DNA from: Rhizobacter sp.
GTDB lineage: Bacteria; Pseudomonadota; Gammaproteobacteria; Burkholderiales; Burkholderiaceae_C
DNA length: 14,341 bases
NCBI GenBank assembly: GCA_025359585.1
Contig: JANYFX010000500.1
Coordinates: forward strand, 1 to 14,341
Direction: 5' to 3'
Part shown: piece after piece, positions 8,231 to 14,341 of the stretch
How positions within the stretch are numbered: position 1 is the first letter of the stretch
Layout: each line of letters begins with the position of its first letter
Position numbers and translations under genes: made by a program
Notes under the pieces: model-generated
Told to the model about the DNA's origin: nothing
Databases searched by the model: none
The model's input: only the letters and a program-made list of their open reading frames with translations

Positions 8231-9675
8231 GCCTGAGACCGGCGCTGCTCGCCGTCTGCGCTGCGCTGCTGGGTGGCTGCGTCGCCGGCCCCGATTACAA
8301 GAAGCCCATGCTCGACATGCCCGCCGCGTGGAAGGTCGAAGCGCCGTGGCGCGAGAGCCGGCCCGACGACGCGGCGCCCAAGGGCACGTGGTGGCAGCGC
8401 TTCGGCGATCCGCAGCTCGATGCATTGGCACAGCAGGCGCTGGCCAACAACCCGACGCTGGTGCTGGCCAATGCCCGCCTGACGCAGGCGCGGGCCACGC
8501 TCGCGGCCACGTCGGCCAGCGTGTTGCCGCAGATCGGCATCGGTGCGCGCGCCTCGCGCCAGAAAACCTCGGCGAACCGGCCGCTGTCGAACTACGCCAG
8601 CCCGAATTTTTCGACGGTGCAGAACGAGCTGAGTCTCGTGATGTCGGTCAACTACGAAGTCGATCTGGCGGGCAGGGTGCAACGCTCGGTCGAAGGCGCG
8701 CGCGCTTCGCTCGATCAGTCGGCGGCCGACTTCGAGAACACGCGCCTGCTGCTGACCGCCGATCTGGCGACGAACTACTTCAACCTGCGCGCGATCGACA
8801 CCGAGCTCGACGTGCTGCGCCGAGCCATCGCGCTGCAACGCCGCTCGCTCGAACTCGTCAACGCGCGCCACGAGCTCGGCGCCGCGACCGGGCTCGACGT
8901 CGCCCAGCAGCAAGCGCTGCTCGACGCGACGCTGGTGCAGGTCGACGTGCTGGCGCGCCAGCGCGGCCAGTACGAACACGCGGTCGCCACGCTCGCCGGC
9001 ATTCCCGCGCCGAGCTTCACGCTCGCGGCCGAGCTGCGCGAGCTGACGCCGCCGCCGGTGCCGCTCGGCGTGCCGTCGGACGTGCTCGAACGCCGGCCCG
9101 ACATCGCCTCGGCCGAGCGTGCGATGGCCGCCGCGAACGCGCAGATCGGCGTCGCCAGCGCGGCCTACTACCCGAGCATCCTGCTGGCGCCGAATTACGG
9201 TGTCGACAGTCGCACGCTCGCAAGCCTGTTCGACGCGCCGAGCCTCTTGTGGTCGGTCGGCGTGTCGGCCGCTCAGGTGTTGTTCGACAACGGCCGCATC
9301 AACGCGAACGTCGAGTTCGCGCGTGCCGGCCACGCTGCGGCCACTGCCAATTACCGGCGCGTGGTGCTGGTGGCGATGCAGGAGGCCGAAGACGGCATCA
9401 CCGGCCTGGCCGCGCTCGACCGCGCCGCTGCGCAGGCGCGCACCGCGGCCGCCACCGCGGCGCGTGTGCTCGACATGGCGACCGCGCGCTACGAAGGCGG
9501 TGCGTCGGCCTACTTCGATGTCATCACCGCGCAGCAGGCCTTGCTGGCGAGCGAACGCCAGTCGGCCCAGCTGCTCGGGCAGCGCCTGCTGACCTCGGTG
9601 TTCCTCGTCAAGGCGCTCGGCGGCGACTGGCAGCGCACCGCGCTGGCGGCGGCGAAAGGCAGCACTGCGGAGTGA
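8227..9675 (+). CDS. RND efflux outer-membrane lipoprotein channel (TolC/NodT family)
   Basis: This is the outer-membrane exit duct of the pump, 482 residues long. The start is GTG, overlapping the adaptor stop as GTGA. A weak AAGGC lies six bases upstream. The alternative of an internal start would remove the signal peptide. A lipoprotein signal ends in LLGGC with the lipidated Cys at residue 18, followed by the NodT-family VAGPDYKKP. Two outer-membrane efflux protein repeats follow, seen in ADLATNYFNLRAIDTELDVL and in the diagnostic VLERRPDIASAERAM (about residues 285-299). It completes the permease-adaptor-channel set. Only 16 bases separate its stop from that of the convergent cupin gene, and I see no strong hairpin there. 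Confidence 0.95.
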   Translation: MSLRPALLAVCAALLGGCVAGPDYKKPMLDMPAAWKVEAPWRESRPDDAAPKGTWWQRFGDPQLDALAQQALANNPTLVLANARLTQARATLAATSASVLPQIGIGARASRQKTSANRPLSNYASPNFSTVQNELSLVMSVNYEVDLAGRVQRSVEGARASLDQSAADFENTRLLLTADLATNYFNLRAIDTELDVLRRAIALQRRSLELVNARHELGAATGLDVAQQQALLDATLVQVDVLARQRGQYEHAVATLAGIPAPSFTLAAELRELTPPPVPLGVPSDVLERRPDIASAERAMAAANAQIGVASAAYYPSILLAPNYGVDSRTLASLFDAPSLLWSVGVSAAQVLFDNGRINANVEFARAGHAAATANYRRVVLVAMQEAEDGITGLAALDRAAAQARTAAATAARVLDMATARYEGGASAYFDVITAQQALLASERQSAQLLGQRLLTSVFLVKALGGDWQRTALAAAKGSTAE

Positions 9676-9691
9676 AGCGGGCCGCGACGCG

Positions 9692-10102
9692 TCAGGCGGT
9701 GCCGGTGGCCGGTTTCCACTTCGCGTCCTTGATCTCGATGACGCAGGCGTGCGCGCCGGCGCCAGCGAGGTTCTCGGTCGTGTGGGTCACGGCGTCTTCC
9801 CAGAAGATCACTCCGGCCGGCACGTCCAGCACCTTGGCCTTGCCCGTGTCGTCGGTGAGGCGCAGCTTGAGCGGCGTGAGTTGCACAGTCACATGCGCAG
9901 GGTGCCAATGCTTGCCGACACCGCACACGCCGCTGCCCGATGTGCTGGCGTAGTCGAGCACGCGCACGCGGTCGTTCTCGAACACGATGCGGAAGTTGCG
10001 CGGGTCGACCTTGGCGGCGTCCTGCGCCAGCGCTTCGGGCGCGACGCCGAACGCGCCGAGCAGCGCCACCAGTTGGCGGCGCGAGAGAGTCGAGGTGTGC
10101 AT
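9692..10102 (-). CDS. Small secreted cupin-domain protein, function unknown
   Basis: The protein has 136 residues. Its N terminus looks like an export signal: SRRQLV at residues 7-12 resembles a twin-arginine motif, a short hydrophobic stretch follows, and a likely cleavage site is ALA-QD after residue 26. Sec export is equally possible. The rest is a single small beta-barrel cupin. Motif 1 is reduced to GVGKHWHPAHVTVQL with His residues able to bind a metal. Motif 2 reads VLDVPAGVIFWEDAVTHTTEN with a Pro-x-Gly-like turn and a late His. A good Shine-Dalgarno precedes the ATG. The gene faces the efflux operon and is divergent from ligA. No substrate or pathway can be assigned; an enzymatic or ligand-binding role is only a guess. 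Confidence 0.82.
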   Translation of the reverse strand: MHTSTLSRRQLVALLGAFGVAPEALAQDAAKVDPRNFRIVFENDRVRVLDYASTSGSGVCGVGKHWHPAHVTVQLTPLKLRLTDDTGKAKVLDVPAGVIFWEDAVTHTTENLAGAGAHACVIEIKDAKWKPATGTA

Positions 10103-10307
10103 GAGGCTTCTCCTTTTGGGTCTACATCTGTCGAAACAAGGGGTGATAGGGCTCGCTCACGGTGCATGCCCGCAGAGCGACGCACAGGCCGATTCGTGGC
10201 ATGGAACGCCGCCACACGCGCCGGCAGGCTCCGCGCTCCCGGCCGCGCCGACGAAACCCGTCAAACCGGGTGTGAGTCGCCTTGCGCGCCTGTCTACACT
10301 TCGGGCC
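10103..10307. other. Divergent intergenic region between the cupin gene and ligA
   Basis: These 205 bases should hold promoters for both flanking genes. Close to ligA, TACACT at 10295-10300 could be a -10 element, but I see no good -35 at the usual spacing. If it is used, transcription would begin at or next to the ligA ATG. On the minus strand TATCAC (10145-10150) is a weak -10-like hexamer for the cupin gene, also without a convincing partner. No clear operator repeat or RNA gene is visible. Confidence 0.4.
10108..10115 (-). promoter_or_regulatory. Ribosome binding site of the cupin gene
   Basis: On the minus strand AAGGAGAA lies five bases before the ATG whose first base is 10102. It is the strongest Shine-Dalgarno in the window and fixes this start. 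Confidence 0.8.
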
Positions 10308-12380
10308 ATGCCCGAAAAAGAAGCTTCCCGACGCGCGGCGGAATTGCGCGAGCGACTGCAGCGCGAGGCGCACCGTTACTACGTGCTCGACGAGCCGCAG
10401 ATTCCCGATGCCGAGTACGACCTCTTGTTCCAGGAACTGCAGGCGATCGAGGCCGCGCACCCGGAACTGCTGAGCGCCGATTCGCCGACGCAGCGTGTGA
10501 TCGGCAAGGTGCTCGACGGTTTCAAGGCCGTTCGGCACACCGTGCCGATGCTGTCGATCCGCACCGAGACCGACACCGAGAGCAGCGGTGCCGTCAGCTT
10601 CGACGCGCGCGTGCGCCGTGAGCTGGCGCTGACCGAGACCGATCCGCCGGTCGAATACGCGGCCGAACTCAAGTTCGACGGCCTCGCGATCAATCTGCGC
10701 TACGAGCTCGGCGTGCTGGTGCAGGCCGCGACGCGTGGCGACGGCGAAAAGGGCGAAGACGTGACGCAGAACATCCGCACGATCGTGCAGATCCCGCTGC
10801 GGCTGCAGGGTGCCGATGCGCAGGTGCTCGAAGTGCGCGGCGAGGTCTACATGCGGCGTGACCAGTTCGATGCGATGAACGAACGCCAGCGCGAGCTGAT
10901 CGCAGGGGGCGCGAAGAACGAGAAGACCTTCGTCAACCCGCGCAATGCCGCCGCCGGCGCGGTGCGCCAGCTCGACCCGGCGATAGCCGCGAAGCGCCCG
11001 CTGAGTTTTTTCGCCTATGGCCTCGGCGACGTTCAGGGCTGGGAGATTCCCGAGACGCACAGCGGCCTGCTGGATGCGCTGGCCGCGATGGGCCTGCCGG
11101 TGTGCGTCGACCGGGCGGTGGTGCAGGGCGCCGAAGGGCTGGTCGCTTTCCACGCGGCGATGGGGGCGAAGCGCGACGCCTTGCCTTTCGACATCGACGG
11201 TGTTGTCTACAAGGTCAACGCCCGCGCGCTGCAGCAGCGGCTGGGTTTCGTCACGCGCGAGCCACGGTGGGCGGTGGCGCACAAGTACCCGGCGCAGGAG
11301 CAGATGACGGTCGTGCGCGACATCGACATCCAGGTCGGCCGCACCGGCAAGCTCACGCCGGTCGCCAAGCTCGAGCCGGTGTTCGTCGGCGGCACGACGG
11401 TCAGCAATGCGACGCTGCACAACGAAGACGAAACCCGACGCAAGGACGTGCGCGTGGGCGACACGGTGATCGTGAGGCGCGCCGGCGATGTGATCCCCGA
11501 GGTCGTGGGCGTGGTGCTGGAGCGCCGGCCGGCGAACGTGGGCGAGCCCTTCGATCTCTACAAGAGGCTGAACGGCCAATGCCCGATCTGCGCCAGCGCG
11601 ATCGCGCGCGAAGAAGGCGAGGTCGACTGGCGTTGTTCGGGTGGTTTGTATTGCCCGGCGCAGCGCAAGCAGGCGATCCTGCACTTCGCGCAGCGGCGCG
11701 CGCTCGACATCGAAGGGCTGGGCGACAAGCTCGTCGACCAGCTGGTCGATGCCGGCTTGATCCGCACCTTGCCGGAGCTCTACACGCTGGGTCTTGCCAA
11801 ACTCAGTGAACTCGACCGCATGGGCGAGAAGAGTGCCGTGAACCTGCTGGCCGGGCTCGAAGGCAGCAAGCGCACGACGCTCTCGCGTTTCATCTACGGC
11901 CTGGGCATACGCCACGTCGGCGAGACCACCGCGAAGGATCTGGCGAAGCACTTCGGCGGCATCGACCGGGTGATGAACGCCAGCCTGGAGCAGTTGCTCG
12001 AAGTCAACGACGTGGGTCCGATCGTGGCGCAAAGTGTTCGCACCTTCTTCGACCAGCCGCACAACCGCGAAGTGGTCGAACAACTGCGTGCCGCCGGCTT
12101 GGGCTGGGACGAGAACGATGGCACCGCCGACACGATGCCGAAGCCCTTGCTCGGCAAGACCTTCGTGCTAACCGGCACGCTGCCGACGCTGTCGCGCGAC
12201 GACGCGAAAGACCGCATCGAAGCGGCCGGCGGCAAGGTCAGCGGCTCGGTCTCGAAGAAGACGCACTTCGTCGTGGCCGGCGCAGAAGCCGGCAGCAAGC
12301 TCGACAAGGCGCGCGAGCTCGGCATCACTTTGCTCGACGAAGAAGGCCTGCTCGCGTTGCTGGCGGCGCCGGCGGTCTGA
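10308..12380 (+). CDS. ligA: NAD+-dependent DNA ligase LigA
   Basis: LigA seals nicks in duplex DNA during replication and repair, using NAD+ and releasing NMN. This copy has 690 residues, normal for the family. In order: domain Ia (AHRYYVLDEPQIPDAEYD, about 24-41); the adenylation domain with catalytic Lys122 in ELKFDGLA; TRGDGEKGED further on; an OB fold (GRTGKLTPVAKLEPV); a four-Cys zinc finger at Cys425, 428, 443 and 449, with the same spacing as E. coli LigA; helix-hairpin-helix repeats; and a C-terminal BRCT domain from about 610 (GKTFVLTGTLPTLSRDDAK). The SxDN segment near residue 85 of the adenylation domain is replaced by SIRTETD plus a short insertion, as I recall from other Burkholderiales. 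The start MPEKEASRRAAEL is chosen by similarity. There is no Shine-Dalgarno, and the upstream frame (from 9987) has no ligase-like sequence. It overlaps the next gene through TGATG. Confidence 0.97.
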   Translation: MPEKEASRRAAELRERLQREAHRYYVLDEPQIPDAEYDLLFQELQAIEAAHPELLSADSPTQRVIGKVLDGFKAVRHTVPMLSIRTETDTESSGAVSFDARVRRELALTETDPPVEYAAELKFDGLAINLRYELGVLVQAATRGDGEKGEDVTQNIRTIVQIPLRLQGADAQVLEVRGEVYMRRDQFDAMNERQRELIAGGAKNEKTFVNPRNAAAGAVRQLDPAIAAKRPLSFFAYGLGDVQGWEIPETHSGLLDALAAMGLPVCVDRAVVQGAEGLVAFHAAMGAKRDALPFDIDGVVYKVNARALQQRLGFVTREPRWAVAHKYPAQEQMTVVRDIDIQVGRTGKLTPVAKLEPVFVGGTTVSNATLHNEDETRRKDVRVGDTVIVRRAGDVIPEVVGVVLERRPANVGEPFDLYKRLNGQCPICASAIAREEGEVDWRCSGGLYCPAQRKQAILHFAQRRALDIEGLGDKLVDQLVDAGLIRTLPELYTLGLAKLSELDRMGEKSAVNLLAGLEGSKRTTLSRFIYGLGIRHVGETTAKDLAKHFGGIDRVMNASLEQLLEVNDVGPIVAQSVRTFFDQPHNREVVEQLRAAGLGWDENDGTADTMPKPLLGKTFVLTGTLPTLSRDDAKDRIEAAGGKVSGSVSKKTHFVVAGAEAGSKLDKARELGITLLDEEGLLALLAAPAV

Positions 12381-13162
12381 TGGACGAAGCCTCGTTTGCC
12401 CCCTGGCTCGCGCTGCAGCGGGCGCAAGCCGACGCGCCGCCTGTGTCGCCGCGTGAAACGCTGTGGCTCGACGTTGCGAGCGTGCAGGTCGGCAGCATCG
12501 AGCCGGCTCTTGCGCGACGCCTGCTCGCGGCCGGGATGCCTCTGCGCCAGGCCCCCGACGGCTGGCATGTGAGCGGCGAGGGCGACGTAGCGCTGGCGCA
12601 GATCGCGCAGTGGCTGAACATGAACGCACTCGGCGGCCGATGGCGTGACGAGTTGCTGGCGGTGGCCGATGCCCAGGGCCGGGTGGTCGGCCACATCGAA
12701 CGCGCCGCCGTTCGACCGCTCGGCATCACCACCTTCGCCGTGCACCTCGTCGCCCATGCCGAACAAGGCGGGACCTGGGTGCAACAGCGAGCGCTCGACA
12801 AGGCCACCGACCCGGGCCTGTGGGACACGGCGATGGGTGGCCTCGTGGCGGGCGGCGAAACGGTGACGCAGGCGCTGGAACGCGAAACCTGGGAAGAGGC
12901 CGGCTTGCATGTGAACGAACTGCGCGATGTGGCCGCGCTCGGGCGCATCACGATCCGCCGGCCAGTCGACGCGCACGGCTACATGGTGGAGCACATCGAC
13001 GTGTTCGAGGCGACCTTGCCGATCGGGTTGGTCCCGGTGAACCAGGACGGTGAGGTGCTGCGCTTCGAGCGCATCGAGCACGCACCGCTGCGCGAGCGGC
13101 TGATGCAGGGCAAGTTCACGCTCGAAGCGTCGTTGATCCTGGGGCGCTGGCTGCAGGAGTGA
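12380..13162 (+). CDS. NUDIX hydrolase with an N-terminal DUF4743-like domain
   Basis: NUDIX enzymes hydrolyse a nucleoside diphosphate linked to another group, often cleaning up damaged nucleotides. This 260-residue protein has a complete NUDIX box at residues 154-176 (12839-12907). It fits G-x5-E-x7-REUxEExGU: Gly154, Glu160, Arg168-Glu169, Glu172-Glu173 and Gly175-Leu176. The N-terminal ~120 residues are a separate domain like that fused to the NUDIX fold in DUF4743 proteins and in the C-terminal part of some thiamine pyrophosphokinases. The ATG uses the last base of the ligA stop (TGATG) and there is no Shine-Dalgarno, so translation should be coupled to ligA. Convergent with the next gene, 15 bases apart. 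The substrate is unknown. Confidence 0.9.
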   Translation: MDEASFAPWLALQRAQADAPPVSPRETLWLDVASVQVGSIEPALARRLLAAGMPLRQAPDGWHVSGEGDVALAQIAQWLNMNALGGRWRDELLAVADAQGRVVGHIERAAVRPLGITTFAVHLVAHAEQGGTWVQQRALDKATDPGLWDTAMGGLVAGGETVTQALERETWEEAGLHVNELRDVAALGRITIRRPVDAHGYMVEHIDVFEATLPIGLVPVNQDGEVLRFERIEHAPLRERLMQGKFTLEASLILGRWLQE

Positions 13163-13177
13163 GCTGCGGCGGGAGCT

Positions 13178-14341
13178 TCAAGCTTTCGGCGGCCAACTGT
13201 CCCAGGCGCTGGCAGCGACCGGCTCGCCCCAGAGGTCGATCAGGGCGGCCGTTCCCGCATGGGCGCGTTGTGCCGCGTCGCCACGCACATACGCCAGCGC
13301 CACGCATGCATGGGCTTTCGGGCTCCAGCCGACCGATGACAACTCACCCGCCGCTTGGCCGGCGATGCTCAGCGCTTCGCCGCCCCAGGCGTAGTGATGC
13401 GGCGAATTCAGGACGACGGTGACGAGCTTCTTGCGCAAGGGTTGGCCTTGTGCCTTCAGCAGCGCCGCCTTGCCGATGAAGTCGGCGGTCTTGTCGAGCT
13501 TGACCGCGAGGGTGAGCCCGGCCTCGAACGGTGTTTCGTCGGGCCCGAGTTCCGCACCCCAGGCGCGCCGGCCGGCTTCGATGCGCAAGGCGTCGAGCGC
13601 GTAGTAGCCGGCGTCTTTCAGGCCGAGATCGGTGCCGGCTTCGTGCAGCGCCAGGTACACGTGGCGTGCCATCTCGACCGGCACGTAGAGCTCGAAACCC
13701 GGCCCGCCGACGTAGCTCATGCGCGCGGCGCGCACGCGTGCGAAACCGACATCGATCTCGCGGGTGTGGGAGAACTTGAGTGACTCCGGCGACAGATCGT
13801 CCGGGCTCACGCGGGCGAGCAACTCGCGCGCTTTCGGGCCCATCACCGAGAGGACGGAGAACATCGCGCTCACGTCGGTGAGGATCGCGTGTTCGGTGAG
13901 CGCAATGTGGCGGCTGATCCAGTCCATGTCGCGCGTGGTCTGCGCCGAACCCGTGACGATCAGGAAACGATCGTGCTTCTCGCGGATCACCGTCAGGTCG
14001 CTTTCGAAACCGCCACGCTCGTTGAGCATCGCCGTGTAGACCATCTTGTTCGGCGGAATATCGATCTCGTTCGCGCACAGGCGCTGCAACACCGCCAGCG
14101 CATCTCGACCTTGCAGCAGCAGCTTCGAGAACGAAGTCTGGTCGTAGAGCGCCACGGTTTCGCGCGTGGCGCGTTGTTCTTCGATCACCCAGTCGAGCCA
14201 CTGCGGGCGGCCGAGACCGTGGGCCGCGTCGGGCGCGCCCAGGGGCTTGAAATAGTTCGCGCGCTCCCAGCCGTATTTGCTGCCGAAGACCGCGCCTTTC
14301 GCACCGAGCCGGTCGTACAGCGGCGACGTGCGAAGCGGCCG
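13178..14341 (-). CDS. Sarcosine/dimethylglycine dehydrogenase-like protein, C-terminal GcvT-fold part (5' end outside window)
   Basis: Full-length relatives are flavoproteins of about 800 residues that oxidatively demethylate N-methylglycines and pass the one-carbon unit to tetrahydrofolate. The visible 387 residues are the C-terminal part. The first residues, RTSPLYDRLGAKGAVFG and then YGWERANYF, are characteristic of the linker joining the FAD domain to the folate domain. Then come the GcvT-like blocks RETVALYDQTSFSKLL, SYVGGPGFELYVP and ALRIEAGRRAWGAEL with TPFEAGL. The frame is open to the right edge. A GTG at 14186-14188 could be mistaken for a start, but the frame upstream is clearly part of the family, so it is internal. 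The FAD-binding half is absent, so sarcosine, dimethylglycine or another substrate cannot be separated. A stand-alone GcvT is excluded by the linker. Confidence 0.88.
   Translation of the reverse strand, partial: RPLRTSPLYDRLGAKGAVFGSKYGWERANYFKPLGAPDAAHGLGRPQWLDWVIEEQRATRETVALYDQTSFSKLLLQGRDALAVLQRLCANEIDIPPNKMVYTAMLNERGGFESDLTVIREKHDRFLIVTGSAQTTRDMDWISRHIALTEHAILTDVSAMFSVLSVMGPKARELLARVSPDDLSPESLKFSHTREIDVGFARVRAARMSYVGGPGFELYVPVEMARHVYLALHEAGTDLGLKDAGYYALDALRIEAGRRAWGAELGPDETPFEAGLTLAVKLDKTADFIGKAALLKAQGQPLRKKLVTVVLNSPHHYAWGGEALSIAGQAAGELSSVGWSPKAHACVALAYVRGDAAQRAHAGTAALIDLWGEPVAASAWDSWPPKA

Noticed and set aside
9987..10307. Upstream extension of ligA
   Set aside because: The added 107 residues have no ligase similarity and overlap the cupin gene and its ribosome binding site; the family start is MPEKEASRR.
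10122..12083. A 653-codon minus-strand frame across ligA
   Set aside because: Shadow of ligA; low complexity in His, Arg and Val and no domain.
13178..14188. Reading the minus-strand gene as complete, starting at the GTG ending at 14188
   Set aside because: The same frame continues without a stop to the window edge and encodes conserved dehydrogenase linker residues (SPLYDRL, GWERANYF), so the gene is cut by the edge.
1..14341. Mobile elements, CRISPR arrays, tRNA or rRNA genes, prophage or toxin-antitoxin genes
   Set aside because: No periodic repeats, transposase or integrase motifs, RNA gene signatures or terminal inverted repeats were seen; nearly all bases are covered by recognisable protein genes.

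Overview
The window is GC-rich, densely packed bacterial DNA. The smc, zipA and ligA sequences look like those of Betaproteobacteria, most likely order Burkholderiales. The main clues are a ZipA of the betaproteobacterial type and a LigA carrying the SIRTETD variant of the adenylation domain; a genus cannot be named. Both ends cut through genes, so this is probably a fragment of a larger contig or a whole metagenomic contig.

Left part (2-3621, + strand): the C-terminal two thirds of the chromosome condensation ATPase SMC, then zipA, the membrane-anchored FtsZ-binding division protein. They are separated by only 11 bases and read as one operon, closed by a terminator-like hairpin at 3647-3672. 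The first ~27 bases do not continue SMC. On the opposite strand they encode a conserved piece of SMC that belongs well upstream, which points to a fold-back chimera at the edge.

Middle (3733-9675, + strand): a complete three-gene RND efflux operon of inner-membrane permease, periplasmic adaptor and outer-membrane lipoprotein channel. The genes are nearly or actually overlapping and probably form one tripartite pump. There is no regulator gene beside them. The substrate cannot be read from the sequence. A small secreted cupin gene follows on the minus strand (9692-10102).

Right part: ligA (NAD+-dependent DNA ligase) and a NUDIX hydrolase gene overlap through a TGATG junction. They converge on the C-terminal half of a sarcosine/dimethylglycine dehydrogenase-like protein with a GcvT folate-binding fold (minus strand, running off the right edge).

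The smc-zipA-ligA order is, from general knowledge, common in Betaproteobacteria. Here the efflux operon and the cupin gene sit between zipA and ligA. I found no RNA genes, mobile elements, CRISPR arrays or phage genes, and no clear evidence of a wholly new system. The points most worth a second look are the changed proton-relay residues in the RND permease, the interrupted synteny and the chimeric left edge.
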